A DNA stretch of 64,000 nt from Cohnella herbarum (lineage in GTDB: Bacteria; Bacillota; Bacilli; Paenibacillales; Paenibacillaceae). A program made the translations under genes and the position numbers. The notes beneath the pieces are model-generated. The model did no database searches and was not told the DNA's origin. It saw only the letters and a program-made list of their open reading frames with translations. Shown piece after piece: positions 47,430-57,175 of this stretch. Where the stretch lies: contig NZ_CP051680.1 in the NCBI RefSeq assembly GCF_012849095.1, forward strand, positions 992,001 through 1,056,000. Direction: 5' to 3'. The first letter of the stretch is position 1, and the number at the start of each line of letters is the position of its first letter.

Positions 47430-47505
47430 TATCAGGAGGAAAAGGCTCCATGCCAGGTGTCCGATCCTATCGTTCAAATTCGTAAAATCTGAAGGAGATA
47501 TATAA

Positions 47506-49986
47506 GTGAGCCTACTTGAGCAATTTTTACCGGCATTTCTGGAGGAGGTCGTAGGCGACCGCTTCGGACGTTATTCTAAATATATTATTCAAGATCGCGC
47601 GATTCCCGACGTTCGCGACGGTTTGAAACCCGTTCAGCGTCGTATTCTGTACGCGATGTACGATTCCGGCAATACGCCGGACAAGCCGTATCGGAAGTCG
47701 GCCAAGACGGTCGGAGACGTGATGGGCAACTATCATCCGCACGGCGATTCTTCGATCTACGAAGGTATGGTCCGGATGGCGCAGCCATGGAAAATGGCGC
47801 ATATGCTCGTAGACGGCCATGGCAACTGGGGCTCGATGGACGATGATCCGCCGGCGGCAATGCGTTATACGGAAGCGCGCTTGTCCCACATCTCAATGGA
47901 ACTGCTGCGCGATATCGAGAAGAGAACGGTTTTATTTAAGGATAACTTCGATAATACCGCCAAGGAGCCCGTCGTGCTTCCTTCCCGGTATCCGAATTTG
48001 CTCGTCAACGGAGTATCGGGAATCTCAGCCGGATTCGCTACCGAAATCCCGACGCATAATTTGCGCGAGATTATCGATGCTTGCGTTTCGCTGATGAATA
48101 AACCGGACATGACCGTTCAAGAGTTAATGGAAATCGTCAAGGGGCCGGATTTTCCGACCGGCGGTCTGATTATGGGCGGAGACGGAATTCGCGAAGCTTA
48201 CGAAACGGGAAAAGGTAAAATCTATATTCGGTCCAAGACCGTTATCGAGGATATGCGGGGCGGCAAGCAACAGATCGTCATCACCGAAATTCCTTATCAG
48301 ATCGTCAAGTCCAAGCTGGTTAACTCCATCGATAACCTTCGGATGGAGAAGAAGGTGGAGGGCATTGCCGAAGTACGGGACGAGAGCGGCAGGAACGGCC
48401 TGCGCATTGTCGTAGAGTTGAAGAAGGACGTAGATGCCGAAGGCATTTTGGCGTATTTGCTTAAGAAAACCGACCTTCAGACGGCTTATAACTTCAATAT
48501 GGTGGCTATCGTTAACAAAGCTCCGCGTCAGTTAGGGATCAAACAGATTCTTGAAGCTTACGTGGCCCACCAGAAGGAAGTCGTAACCCACCGTACCCAA
48601 TACGACTTGGAAAAAGCCGAAGACCGCGCACACGTCTTGGAAGGGCTCGTTAAAGCGCTCAATCTATTGGATCAGATCATCGAGACGATCAAAGCTTCCA
48701 AAAACCGGATGGACGCGCAGAACAATTTGATCGCCAAGTTCGGTTTCTCCGAACGTCAGGCGGATGCGATCCTTACGTTGCAATTATATCGCCTGACCAA
48801 CCTGGAGATTAACCAGTTGGAGAAGGAACACGCGGAAACGATGAAGAAAATCGCCCAGTTACGCGCGATTCTGGAAAGCCCTCGCAAGCTGATGAATGTC
48901 ATCAAAGACGAACTGACGGAAATCCGCGATAAATACGGCATTGATCGTCGTTCCGTCATTCAGGGCGAGGTCGAAGAAATCAAAGTCAACCTCGAGGTGA
49001 CGGTCCCGGCGGAAGAGGTGTTAATCACTCTTAGCCGCGAAGGTTATATCAAACGGACGAGCCTGCTGTCCTTCACCCGCTCGGGCGGCGAAATCGGCAG
49101 CGCCGGGGTTAAAGAAGGCGATGTCATCCGTTGGAGCATGGGGATGAACACGCTTGATCCGCTCTTGTTGTTTACGCAAAAAGGTTACTACTATTTGCTG
49201 CCGGTCCACCAAATTCCCGAATTTAAGTGGAAAGACACGGGGACGGCAATCGTGAATTTGCTTCCACTTGCCAAGGATGACCGAATTGTCGGCATCGTAA
49301 CGGCCAAATCGGCCGATTTCGTTTCTGCGGCAGCGGAAGGCGAATCGGTCAACGGAGAAGGGCCGATGCTCGTATTCGTCACGAGACGCGGTCAAGTGAA
49401 AAGGACGCCGCTCGTCGATTACGCAACGACGCGAAGCATGGCTATCGCGGCTTGCAAAGTATCCGACGGGGACGAGATCATTAAAGTATTCCGGTCCGAT
49501 CAGCCTGACGATCTATTGCTCGTTACGGAGCAAGGGATGAGCATCCGCTTCAACCAAGCGGAAGTCAGCTTGCAAGGCAGGGTCGCCGGGGGCGTTAGAG
49601 GGATTACGCTTAAAGAAGGCGATAAATTAGCCGACGCGATTCCCGTGATCGGAGACGAAGGGGAAGTTCTCGTCTTATCCGATTACGGTTACGCGAAACG
49701 TTCGCTTGTCCTGGATTACCCGCAACAGGGCAGAGGCGGCAAAGGCATTCAAACCTTCGAGTTCAAGGAAGGCAAACGGGTTCGTCCGAACGGCACGATA
49801 CTCGTCGCCGCTTTCCACGTTAAGGAAGCCGTCAGCTTGCTTGCGTTAACGGCAAACGGTTCGGTATCCGAATTCGTCTCCGAGAGCGCGCCGCTTGACG
49901 ATCGCAAAGGGCAAGGCAAGCTGATGACGGCCGTCGATCGCGGAGACGTACTGACGGAAGCATTCGTTAAACCGCTCTCCACTTGA
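47506..49986 (+). CDS. parC: DNA topoisomerase IV subunit A
   Basis: The 826-residue breakage-reunion subunit has the quinolone-determining stretch [17 protein letters not shown] (near 78-94), with both the Ser and the Glu whose replacement gives fluoroquinolone resistance still present. The catalytic Tyr is in [10 protein letters not shown] (near 124). The C-terminal beta-pinwheel (about 500-820) has degenerate GyrA-type blades; no GyrA-box QRRGGKG is seen, although QGRGGKGI near 745 resembles it, so the DNA-wrapping activity is uncertain. AAGGAG precedes the GTG. Confidence 0.94.
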   Translation: MSLLEQFLPAFLEEVVGDRFGRYSKYIIQDRAIPDVRDGLKPVQRRILYAMYDSGNTPDKPYRKSAKTVGDVMGNYHPHGDSSIYEGMVRMAQPWKMAHMLVDGHGNWGSMDDDPPAAMRYTEARLSHISMELLRDIEKRTVLFKDNFDNTAKEPVVLPSRYPNLLVNGVSGISAGFATEIPTHNLREIIDACVSLMNKPDMTVQELMEIVKGPDFPTGGLIMGGDGIREAYETGKGKIYIRSKTVIEDMRGGKQQIVITEIPYQIVKSKLVNSIDNLRMEKKVEGIAEVRDESGRNGLRIVVELKKDVDAEGILAYLLKKTDLQTAYNFNMVAIVNKAPRQLGIKQILEAYVAHQKEVVTHRTQYDLEKAEDRAHVLEGLVKALNLLDQIIETIKASKNRMDAQNNLIAKFGFSERQADAILTLQLYRLTNLEINQLEKEHAETMKKIAQLRAILESPRKLMNVIKDELTEIRDKYGIDRRSVIQGEVEEIKVNLEVTVPAEEVLITLSREGYIKRTSLLSFTRSGGEIGSAGVKEGDVIRWSMGMNTLDPLLLFTQKGYYYLLPVHQIPEFKWKDTGTAIVNLLPLAKDDRIVGIVTAKSADFVSAAAEGESVNGEGPMLVFVTRRGQVKRTPLVDYATTRSMAIAACKVSDGDEIIKVFRSDQPDDLLLVTEQGMSIRFNQAEVSLQGRVAGGVRGITLKEGDKLADAIPVIGDEGEVLVLSDYGYAKRSLVLDYPQQGRGGKGIQTFEFKEGKRVRPNGTILVAAFHVKEAVSLLALTANGSVSEFVSESAPLDDRKGQGKLMTAVDRGDVLTEAFVKPLST

Positions 49987-50013
49987 TGTTACGGCAACGG
50001 CGATGTTGATCCG

Positions 50014-50190
50014 TCAATCGTAGGGGCCGTTATTCGGCTCGGTACGATCGATCCATCGCAACAAGAGATCCAATACGACCCACATAGTCACCGGCTCATT
50101 CAGCCGTTCCAGCCATTGTGGGTCTTCTATTAATCCCGCGTCTTGAGCCATTTGGCCGATCATCTTGATTTTTTGTTCCGAAGAGGTCAT
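50014..50190 (-). CDS. Small conserved-looking protein, 58 residues
   Basis: Reading from the ATG at 50190 to TGA at 50014, the frame gives MTSSEQKIKMIGQMAQDAGL at the start and ends near RTEPNNGPYD. A perfect AAGGAGG lies 7 bases upstream. The product is acidic, helix-rich and has a hydrophobic helix near WVVLDLLLRW (37-46) but no signal. I do not recognise the family. It converges on parC with a 27-bp gap. The strong ribosome site and reasonable codon use make it likely to be real. Confidence 0.65.
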   Translation of the reverse strand: MTSSEQKIKMIGQMAQDAGLIEDPQWLERLNEPVTMWVVLDLLLRWIDRTEPNNGPYD

Positions 50191-50343
50191 CGGACTCGCC
50201 TCCTTATACGTTCAAAGCTTACTCGAATAAGATTTTATTAATTTTATGATTTTTTTGAAGGTAACGACTTGGATTTACTTGATCAATATTATTTACGACT
50301 TAAGCTACAGTTCCTCCGATTTGCCATCGTTAAGGCGAAAAAT

Positions 50344-50469
50344 CGGTCGGAGCGGCCAGGAAGATTCCTCCGCATTGGCTTAATTCGGTTGATAAGGCCA
50401 GTTAGGTTTCTCCGTATCTGCATAAGTCGGTTCATGTGGTCAGGCAGGTTTCTCCGCGTTCACCCATAT
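50344..50469. repeat. Three degenerate 42-bp tandem units
   Basis: Units at 50344-50385, 50386-50427 and 50428-50469 share CGGT at the start, GGCCAG or GGTCAG near base 11, and TTTCTCCG or TTCCTCCG near base 23. A fourth, more decayed copy may precede them. An 87-codon open frame (50269-50532) runs through but has no ribosome site and is not taken as a gene. Confidence 0.6.
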
Positions 50470-50536
50470 TTCGAAACCAGTATATGTCATGAATTGTCGC
50501 GACGTTCGCTTTTATGCGGATTTATGTCGTAAATAT

Positions 50537-50580
50537 TTAATTGCATTAATCTATCTTTCGACACAGGGCCTGAGTATAAT
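50537..50580 (+). promoter_or_regulatory. MarR gene promoter and candidate operator
   Basis: A consensus -10 TATAAT is at 50575-50580, with no good -35. TTAATTGCATTAA (50537-50549) is a dyad with 5-bp arms in the upstream region, a plausible autoregulatory MarR site. Confidence 0.35.
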
Positions 50581-50619
50581 AAAGGAGAAGGCAATGTTCG
50601 GGATGAAAGGGGCATACCT

Positions 50620-51156
50620 ATGGATAATACGGCGGATTTTGTGAAAAGCTGGACGAAGCTCACGAAGGATTGGAACGCGCAGATGGAAGCGGAACTTGCT
50701 CCGCAATTGACTGCAGGCCAACTGGAAGTACTCGAGTTGTTGCAAGCGCATGAGCCTATGAAGCCATCGGATTTGCTCCCGCATTTGGAAACGACGCCTG
50801 CCGCGATTACGACTCTCCTTGATCGTATGGAGCGCGCAGGGCTCGTCGAGAGAAACAGGGACGACAGCGATCGTCGGATCGTATGGGTAACCATGACGGA
50901 GCTGGGACGCTCCGAAGTGGAGAGGGGAGTCGCCGTTCGCAGCGCGATCGTCAACCGCTCGCTGGAACTGGTATCGAGTCATAACCGTCAGCTACTGGTG
51001 TATTTGATGAGCAAAGTAGCCGGAACAAGAGAGTCTCTCGCGGCAACCGAACGGAAGAACGCGTCGGCTACAGGCGCGAATGCGGATGAAGTTGCAACCG
51101 ATTCGGCCAAAGAGACCGAGCAAATTCACTCCGAATCTTCGGCAATCTCATCTTGA
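50620..51156 (+). CDS. MarR-family transcriptional regulator
   Basis: The 178-residue protein has a winged helix-turn-helix at about 40-105 (LTAGQLEVLELLQAHEPMKPSDLLPHLETTPAAITTLLDRMERAGLVERNRDDSDRRIVWVTMTELG). Helices at each end form the dimer. The C-terminal tail from about 145 is Ala/Glu/Ser-rich and longer than usual. AAAGGGG precedes the ATG. No target gene is adjacent on the same strand, and a terminator follows, so it acts as a monocistronic regulator. The ligand is unknown. Confidence 0.92.
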   Translation: MDNTADFVKSWTKLTKDWNAQMEAELAPQLTAGQLEVLELLQAHEPMKPSDLLPHLETTPAAITTLLDRMERAGLVERNRDDSDRRIVWVTMTELGRSEVERGVAVRSAIVNRSLELVSSHNRQLLVYLMSKVAGTRESLAATERKNASATGANADEVATDSAKETEQIHSESSAISS

Positions 51157-51204
51157 TGGCTGATAATGCGATTTTATTTAGGAGTTAATCACAGAGCTCG
51201 CTCG

Positions 51205-51253
51205 AATAACCTGTCGGACCGTGTTGCGGTCTTGCAGGTTATTTGTTTTTTTT
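51205..51253 (+). terminator. Terminator after marR gene
   Basis: AATAACCTG (51205-51213) pairs with CAGGTTATT (51235-51243); inside, GACCG pairs with CGGTC; a run of T follows to 51253. Confidence 0.92.
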
Positions 51254-51321
51254 CTTCCTTGTCATCAGGTAGTCTAAATTGCGGTCGGGGCGGATCGAGG
51301 GCATTTCTGAAGGATCACAGC

Positions 51322-51353
51322 AAAGCCCCGAGCGAATGAACGCACGGGGCTCC
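51322..51353 (-). terminator. Terminator after the CapA-like gene
   Basis: AGCCCCG (51324-51330) pairs with CGGGGCT (51345-51351), with GCG/CGC inside. On the minus strand it is followed by TTTG, a weak tail. Confidence 0.65.
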
Positions 51354-51365
51354 TAAGCGAACCGG

Positions 51366-52628
51366 TCATGACTGCGAAGGTTGAAGAGCTTTGAGATGCT
51401 TGTTGATGCCGCTCAAGAGCGTCTTTATTTTGGCGTAATCTTTCTCGGCGAGCCCGGGAATATTCTTTTTCGCCAGAGCGTTGTTCATAGGAACGATCGT
51501 ATAATACCGTTTTTGATTTTTCCACGCGATATGCACCCAGGTCGGTTCGGTCGTGATCTTATTCCAATGAATCGATGACGTTCCATCCGGCTGAGTTGTT
51601 TTGACTAGATTTACTCCGAATATCAAACCGACGTCTTTCCAGCTGCCGGTCTGGTTGGAGATGAAGTTGCCGAGAGAGTAGATGACGATCCCGCGACGCG
51701 AGATGCCGTCATCTGCTTCCGAGGCAGGGATGTCGATTTCTTCGTAGGGCTGAACGACATGAGGGTGGGAGCCGAGAATGATATCGGCCCCGGCCTTCAC
51801 CAACTCGCGGACTAATTTCGTCTGCTGCTCGTTCGGCAAGCGTTGATATTCGAGTCCGAAGTGCAGAGAGACCGTAACGACGTCAACATGGGCTTCGCGA
51901 AGACGCGCAATGTCTTTCTTCATGACGACCGGATCGATCAGATTAACGGCAAACGATTTATCTTCAGGAACGGGAATACCGTTCGTGCCGTAGGTGTAAG
52001 CGAGAAAACCCATTCGGATGCCGTTTCTTTCCTCGATGATCAGCCGCTGTTGGTCGGCCTTGCTAACAGCCGTTCCGATCGGGACCAAGCCGGCTTTCTT
52101 CACGTTGGCAAGCGTTCGTTTCACGCCGGGAAACGCGCGGTCCATCGAATGATTGTTGGCGGTAGAAACCATTTGAATACCGGCGTCGGCAATCGCATCC
52201 GCGAGTTCGATCGGCGAATTAAACCGCGGATATCCGGTAATTTTCAAATCCTTGCCGGCGATCGGCATTTCCAGATTGCCTATAACCCAATCGCCTTGTT
52301 GGAAGAGCGGTTTCACCTGCGAGAACCAAGGCTTAAGATCATACGTCTGTTTGGCGGCGTTGTAATAAGCCGGAAGTTGCGGCATATGCACCATGATGTC
52401 TCCGACCGCGAGCAAAGTTGCTTCTCTGATCTCCGGCTCTGCGGGTAAGGACGGAGATGAGACAGGCTCCTCCGAAGCCGTCACAGCGGGCGAGGAAGGA
52501 GCTTGAGAGTGAGTCGGCGTCGGAAGTGCCGGCTTCTGCGAAGGAGCAGAGGAAGGTGGCGAGCCGTTCGAACAGGCCGTTAGCACGATCGCTAACAACC
52601 AGAAGCTGACAAACACGGCTTGACGCAT
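51366..52628 (-). CDS. CapA-family lipoprotein (metallophosphatase-like)
   Basis: The 420-residue protein starts MRQAVFVSFWLLAIVLTACS, a lipoprotein signal with lipobox LTAC. A Ser/Pro-rich linker (about 22-60) is followed by a PGA_cap domain with LLAVGDIMVH, GNLEMPIAG, TANNHSMDR and ILGSHPHVVQP, the metal-binding pattern of calcineurin-like phosphoesterases. Relatives take part in poly-gamma-glutamate capsule production, but no capB or capC gene is nearby, so the role is open. The ATG at 52628 gives a normal signal with GGAG 11 bases upstream. An upstream in-frame ATG at 52778 would add a 50-residue tail without a good site. Confidence 0.82.
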   Translation of the reverse strand: MRQAVFVSFWLLAIVLTACSNGSPPSSAPSQKPALPTPTHSQAPSSPAVTASEEPVSSPSLPAEPEIREATLLAVGDIMVHMPQLPAYYNAAKQTYDLKPWFSQVKPLFQQGDWVIGNLEMPIAGKDLKITGYPRFNSPIELADAIADAGIQMVSTANNHSMDRAFPGVKRTLANVKKAGLVPIGTAVSKADQQRLIIEERNGIRMGFLAYTYGTNGIPVPEDKSFAVNLIDPVVMKKDIARLREAHVDVVTVSLHFGLEYQRLPNEQQTKLVRELVKAGADIILGSHPHVVQPYEEIDIPASEADDGISRRGIVIYSLGNFISNQTGSWKDVGLIFGVNLVKTTQPDGTSSIHWNKITTEPTWVHIAWKNQKRYYTIVPMNNALAKKNIPGLAEKDYAKIKTLLSGINKHLKALQPSQS

Positions 52629-52752
52629 TCCTCGCAGAACTCCATCTTTTTTTATCGCCAATAAACTCTTAACATTGCTAACGCTATGGCCGAAGCTCCC
52701 CAGCGATCTTTCAGCTTTCATATCCACGCTCGTACAGTTATTCATCGGCACT

Positions 52753-53622
52753 TTAATCTTCGCTCTCCCAGCGCCCATAGATCCCGCAAGGCAGCGTCAT
52801 TCCGCTTCGGGTAATAGGCAAGCCGATTTCTCCGCAATCTAGCTTGCCGCCGAATTTCCGACGAATAGACAGATTAAGCAGGTTGTTAAGAACGGTCGGC
52901 GATAGTCCAGTCGTATAGGAGTTAACGAGCACGAACAACGGCTTATCCGATAAAATTCCCATGCAGGATTCCAAGAAAGGAAATAGATTCTCTTCCAGTT
53001 TCCAAGTCTCTCCGTTAGGTCCGCGTCCGTATGAAGGAGGATCCATAATGATCGCTTCGTACTGACGGCCCCGGCGCTCCTCGCGCTGCACGAATTTGAA
53101 GACATCGTCCGTAATATAACGTACCGGCGCGGAACCGAGTCCGGAAAGCTCCGCGTTCTCCTTCGCCCATTGCACCATTCCTTTGGCCGCATCGACGTGG
53201 CATACGTCCGCTCCTGCCGAAGCGGCCGCTACCGTCGCTCCCCCGGTGTAAGCAAATAGATTAAGAACGCGAATAGGCCGGTTAGCTTCGCGGATTTTAT
53301 TCATCATCCAACTCCAGTTAACCGCTTGCTCGGGGAATAAGCCGGTATGTTTGAAGCTTGTCGGTTTAATATGGAATTTTAACGGTCCGTAAGAGATGTT
53401 CCATCTTTCCGGAAGGGAGCGTTTGTACGTCCATTGCCCGCCGCCGCTGCTGCTTCTGTGATAATGGCCGTCGGCTTGTTTCCAATCCGCGTGTTCCGAC
53501 TTGAGCGGCCAAATAATCTGCGGATCGGGGCGCCGCAAAATGATATCGCCCCAGCGTTCGAGTTTTTCTCCGTTACCCGTATCGATTAATTCGTAGTCTA
53601 GCCAATCCTGTGCCATTTGCAT
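52753..53622 (-). CDS. SAM-dependent methyltransferase, RlmI/RlmK-like
   Basis: The 289-residue class I methyltransferase has SAM motif I VLNLFAYTGGATVAAASAGA (about 118-137), the acidic motif ADVCHVDAAKG and motif IV IIMDPPSYGRGPNGETW (near 195-211), as in 23S rRNA m5C methyltransferases of the RlmI type. The PUA domain at the N terminus of RlmI is not evident, so the target is not settled. It follows the response regulator by 24 bp. Confidence 0.82.
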   Translation of the reverse strand: MQMAQDWLDYELIDTGNGEKLERWGDIILRRPDPQIIWPLKSEHADWKQADGHYHRSSSGGGQWTYKRSLPERWNISYGPLKFHIKPTSFKHTGLFPEQAVNWSWMMNKIREANRPIRVLNLFAYTGGATVAAASAGADVCHVDAAKGMVQWAKENAELSGLGSAPVRYITDDVFKFVQREERRGRQYEAIIMDPPSYGRGPNGETWKLEENLFPFLESCMGILSDKPLFVLVNSYTTGLSPTVLNNLLNLSIRRKFGGKLDCGEIGLPITRSGMTLPCGIYGRWESED

Positions 53623-53646
53623 AATCTTCGATTCGTCCTTTTGTCG

Positions 53647-54390
53647 TCAATTAGGTATTTCGCTTTGCTCGTCGCAAGCGTTCGTCGGGCAGAACCGATA
53701 TCCGAAGCCGCGTACCGTCTGTACCCAGCGCGGTCGAGCAGGGTCTAGCTCCATCTTTTTTCTTAAATTGCTGATATGAACCATAAGCGTTCTCGTATCG
53801 CCCATGCTATCCGACTGCCAGACGCGACGATAGAGCTCTTCCAGTGGGAATACTCGATTCGGTTGCCGGGCTAACACGCTTAGAAGCTCGAATTCTTTGG
53901 CCGATAGCGCGATCAATTCGCCTTCCAATCGAACCTCCAAACTGTTAAAATCGATCTCCAGTCCGGAAAAGCACAACTGAGCGACCTGGTCTTCGGGAGT
54001 TCTTTCCCGTGTTCTGCGCCTGCGAATATGCGCCTGAATTCTCGCAACCAACTGGCTAGGGCTGAAAGGCTTCGTAATATAATCGTCCCCGCCTTCCGAT
54101 AAGCCGCGGATGATGTCCCTATCCTCGGATTTACAGCTTAGAAACAGGATCGGCACGTCGGCGCAAGCTCCCTGGCGCAGCTCGCGGCAAACCTCGATCC
54201 CGTCCATCTTGCCTAGAGATACGTCCAATACGATAAGATCCGGAACGAGCGAGGTTGCGATTCTAAGGGCGTCTAACCCATTATCGGATGTATATACGGC
54301 GTAGCCTTCCCGTTCGAGATACAGGGTTATCAATTCGGTAATTTCCCGTTCGTCGTCAACGACGAGAATCGTAGTTTCCGAACTCTTCAT
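53647..54390 (-). CDS. OmpR-family response regulator
   Basis: The 247-residue protein has a receiver domain (residues 7-120) with phospho-acceptor Asp in DLIVLDVSLGKMDG (near 56) and Lys in YITKPFSPSQL. The winged-helix OmpR/PhoB DNA-binding domain spans about 145-238 (LSAKEFELLSVLARQPNRVFPLEELYRRVWQSDSMGDTRTLMVHISNLRKKM). It is divergent from the histidine kinase at 54529, which is the likely partner. The 138-bp gap should carry both promoters. Confidence 0.93.
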   Translation of the reverse strand: MKSSETTILVVDDEREITELITLYLEREGYAVYTSDNGLDALRIATSLVPDLIVLDVSLGKMDGIEVCRELRQGACADVPILFLSCKSEDRDIIRGLSEGGDDYITKPFSPSQLVARIQAHIRRRRTRERTPEDQVAQLCFSGLEIDFNSLEVRLEGELIALSAKEFELLSVLARQPNRVFPLEELYRRVWQSDSMGDTRTLMVHISNLRKKMELDPARPRWVQTVRGFGYRFCPTNACDEQSEIPN

Positions 54391-54528
54391 TATTTTCCCC
54401 CCACATTGAAGAGTCTTGATGACTTATTATAACGAAAGCGTTGACGAGTAATCAATGCACCGTTACAATGACGTTCGAATACTTATTGCAGCGGTTGGGT
54501 CAAGATGAGCTGAGGAGTGGGGTGCAAG

Positions 54529-56610
54529 GTGTCCCGAAACGCGTTATCGGCGTCATGGCGGGTGCTGGCCATATTGGTTCTGTGGGCTGTCTCAAGCGGC
54601 TGTACGGCTTCAGCGCAAGCGGACAAGCCGATACCTAAAGCGGAGAACGGGATCATCGATCTCAGTTCGTGGTCATGGAAAAAGGACGGCATCGTTCCGC
54701 TAAACGGAGAGTGGAGCTTCGAGTGGTTGATAGCTCCAACCAAGCTTGATGGGGAGACGAGCTTCGAGGGGTCTACGCTCGAGGTGCCGGGAATCTGGGG
54801 GAATACGAATCCAAGCAACGAAACCGAGCTGAAAAGGCAAGGTTGCGGTAAATACGGCTTAACGATACTGCATAAGAAGCAGAAAGAGATGCTGGCGATA
54901 CGATTGCCGAATATCTCTACGGCTTATCAATTGCTGATCGACGGCAAAATCGAATTGACTCGCGGAATAGCCGGCCTGAACGGCGGGGATACCGTTCCTT
55001 ATCAGCTGCCTGCGACCGTATACTTCAACGCGAACGATAACCGTACGGATTTGGAGCTTATCGTAGCCAATTTCGATCATAGGGACGGCGGTATCCGAAC
55101 AGAGATCGTAATCGGCAATGTAGATCATATTCAGAAGCTTCAGACTAAGCATGCCGCTCAGGAATTAATCGTCTTGGGCTGCTTGATCATGATCGGTTTT
55201 TACCACATGGGGCTCTATATTGTCCGACGGAAAGAAGTCGCGAACTTCATGTTCTCGATCTTATGCCTATTCGTCGGAATAAGAATGGGGCTGATGGGCG
55301 AAGGGTACGTTTTGCAATGGATCGACGTCATGACCTGGGAGTTTGCCACCCGATTGGAGTATATTTCAATCGTGACGGCAGGGTGGGCTGGCTTTGCTTT
55401 TTTTCAATCGATGTATTCCTGCGAGATTAAGCGGATATGGTATAAGCTAAGCAGTTGGATCGCTGCCCTATTGATCATAAGCGTGCTCTTGCTGAAACCG
55501 ATTACGTTTACTTCGTGGTTGCCGGTGTTTCAGGTCTATATATTAATATTCAGCGCGAAGGCGCTTGTAGGCTTAGTGCTGTCGGCCCACCGCAAGAGGG
55601 AAGGGGCATGGCTTTCTTTAATCGGCGTGGCGGGTTTAGTCCTCACGATCGTGAACGACATGCTTATCTATAACGGCTGGTGGATATCCATTGATCTACT
55701 GCCATTCGGATTGTTGTTTCTCATCGTTATGAATTCCTTTATCATTTCGTTGAGATTCTCGTTAACGTACGAGCGGGCGGAGCAAATGTCGAGCGAATTG
55801 ACCGAGTGGAACAACTCTTTGGAGCAGAAGATCGAAGAACGGACGGAAGAATTGCAACGTTCGTACCAGACTTTGGAAGAAGCGAAAGTCGAGTTGGAAC
55901 GGATGGAGCAATCGCGGACGCAACTCGTAAGTAACATATCCCACGATCTGCGGACGCCGATCACGTTGTTGCAAGGCTACATGGAGGCATTGAAGGACAA
56001 CGTTATCTCCGAACCGGCGCAACGGGACAATACGATAAAGCTAATGTTATCGAAAGTAGAGGGGCTTAATTCGCTCATTCAGGATTTGTTCGACATTTCC
56101 GTTCTGGAGGCGAAGAAAGTCGAACTCACGCTGGAGAACATCCCGCTAGCCGATTGGAAGGAACGTTTGACCGAGCAGTACGAGATGGAGATGCAATCCA
56201 AAGGTATCGATTTCTCGTGCGCGCTGGCTCCAGAGGAAACGCTAAGCGAATCAGTCACGATCGACGTTCTCCGAATGGATCGGGTATTCGCGAACCTGCT
56301 CTATAACGCCGTGAGGTACACGCCTAACGGCGGGACCATCCGGATTACGATGAGTACGGATTCGGTTCATTCACAGGTTGAGGTGCTAGTCGAAGACAGT
56401 GGAGCGGGGATCGAGCCTGGCGACCTGCCCCACATTTTCGATCGGTTCTACAAAAAGGATAAGTCGCGTCATTCGTCCTCGGGAGGAAGCGGGTTAGGCT
56501 TATCGATCGCCAAGGAAATCGTGGAATTGCATGGCGGAACCATTAGCGCGTTTAACCCGCAAGAGGGCGGAAGCGCGTTTCGAATCTTGTTGCCGATGAC
56601 GGCTAAGTAA
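54529..56610 (+). CDS. Sensor histidine kinase with extracellular sandwich and 7TM region
   Basis: The product of about 693 residues has an N-terminal export signal (VLAILVLWAVSSGCTAS; Cys could be lipidated), an extracellular beta-sandwich (about 40-200) resembling the 7TMR-DISM extracellular type, seven hydrophobic segments (about 205-415), a coiled coil, HisKA with SNISHDLRTPITLLQG (His near 470) and a HATPase domain (LLYNAVRYTPNGG; DSGAGIEPGD; GGSGLGLSIAKEIV). GTG at 54529 follows GAGGAG by 11 bases; GTG at 54517 is possible. The arrangement suggests sensing of a carbohydrate or membrane signal, but the ligand is unknown. Confidence 0.88.
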   Translation: MSRNALSASWRVLAILVLWAVSSGCTASAQADKPIPKAENGIIDLSSWSWKKDGIVPLNGEWSFEWLIAPTKLDGETSFEGSTLEVPGIWGNTNPSNETELKRQGCGKYGLTILHKKQKEMLAIRLPNISTAYQLLIDGKIELTRGIAGLNGGDTVPYQLPATVYFNANDNRTDLELIVANFDHRDGGIRTEIVIGNVDHIQKLQTKHAAQELIVLGCLIMIGFYHMGLYIVRRKEVANFMFSILCLFVGIRMGLMGEGYVLQWIDVMTWEFATRLEYISIVTAGWAGFAFFQSMYSCEIKRIWYKLSSWIAALLIISVLLLKPITFTSWLPVFQVYILIFSAKALVGLVLSAHRKREGAWLSLIGVAGLVLTIVNDMLIYNGWWISIDLLPFGLLFLIVMNSFIISLRFSLTYERAEQMSSELTEWNNSLEQKIEERTEELQRSYQTLEEAKVELERMEQSRTQLVSNISHDLRTPITLLQGYMEALKDNVISEPAQRDNTIKLMLSKVEGLNSLIQDLFDISVLEAKKVELTLENIPLADWKERLTEQYEMEMQSKGIDFSCALAPEETLSESVTIDVLRMDRVFANLLYNAVRYTPNGGTIRITMSTDSVHSQVEVLVEDSGAGIEPGDLPHIFDRFYKKDKSRHSSSGGSGLGLSIAKEIVELHGGTISAFNPQEGGSAFRILLPMTAK

Positions 56611-56618
56611 GGATCAGG

Positions 56619-56966
56619 CTATCCGCTGTCATTGACTCTGCGTTCTTGGCTCATGAAATCGGTAATGAGATTAATCGATTTTTTCCTTTGCTCGTGATTC
56701 ATGTGCTGAAATAAAGACAGAATTTCTTTGGCATCCGGCATACCGCCGATTTCGGACTTTGATTTGTGTTGATTGCCTCCTATAATGTAGTCTAATGACA
56801 CATCGAAGTAGGCAGCCAGTTTAATAAGCGTCTCATAAACCGGTTGTCTATTGTTGATCTCATAATGACTGTATGCCGAACGGGTTATGCCGATATGCCG
56901 GGCTACTTCTTCCTGCGAAATCTTGCGGCGAAGCCGCAATTCTCGCAGCCGTTCTCCCATATTCAT
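56619..56966 (-). CDS. XRE-family repressor-like regulator
   Basis: The 115-residue protein has an N-terminal lambda-repressor-type helix-turn-helix (MGERLRELRLRRKISQEEVARHIGITRSAYSHYEINNRQP; about 3-60) and a C-terminal helical tail for oligomerisation (about 75-108). ATG at 56966 follows AAGGAGA by 8 bases; an upstream in-frame ATG at 57071 would read through the promoter and operator. The promoter has a perfect palindrome in its spacer, so autorepression is likely. The 88-residue gene on the other strand carries the same palindrome. Confidence 0.9.
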   Translation of the reverse strand: MNMGERLRELRLRRKISQEEVARHIGITRSAYSHYEINNRQPVYETLIKLAAYFDVSLDYIIGGNQHKSKSEIGGMPDAKEILSLFQHMNHEQRKKSINLITDFMSQERRVNDSG

Positions 56967-57006
56967 ACGTAATTTCTCCTTGACACCAGATAGAGTATCT
57001 AATAGT

Positions 57007-57035
57007 AATTTATGATACATAATGTATCGTGTCAA
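57007..57035 (-). promoter_or_regulatory. XRE promoter with operator in the spacer
   Basis: On the minus strand TTGACA (57030-57035) and TAAATT (57007-57012) are 17 bp apart. GATACATAATGTATC (57014-57028), a perfect palindrome with one central base, fills almost the entire spacer, so a bound repressor would block RNA polymerase. Confidence 0.75.
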
Positions 57036-57139
57036 GGGGTTAGGAAACGTTTTCTGCTTATTATGATACATTATCTCAGTAATTTAGTCGTTTTCTTCCT
57101 CCAAAGATGTCAAGATTGATTAGAGTATTGTAAAATTGG

Positions 57140-57154
57140 GATACATAATGTATC
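57140..57154 (+). promoter_or_regulatory. Second operator before the 88-residue gene
   Basis: GATACATAATGTATC recurs exactly, 22 bp before the gene start. A -35-like TTGTAA (57129-57134) and -10-like TATCAT (57151-57156) flank it. A half-site GATACAT also lies at 57065-57071. Occupation by the XRE protein is expected. Confidence 0.7.
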
Positions 57155-57175
57155 ATGTTTAGGGGGTGAAAGGAA

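Noticed and set aside
47323..47505. Short frame across the parE-parC gap
   Set aside because: It overlaps the parE end in another frame, and the ribosome site in the gap serves the GTG of parC.
50269..50532. 87-codon frame through the 42-bp repeats
   Set aside because: It starts with TTG without a ribosome site and has an unlikely basic, repetitive composition.
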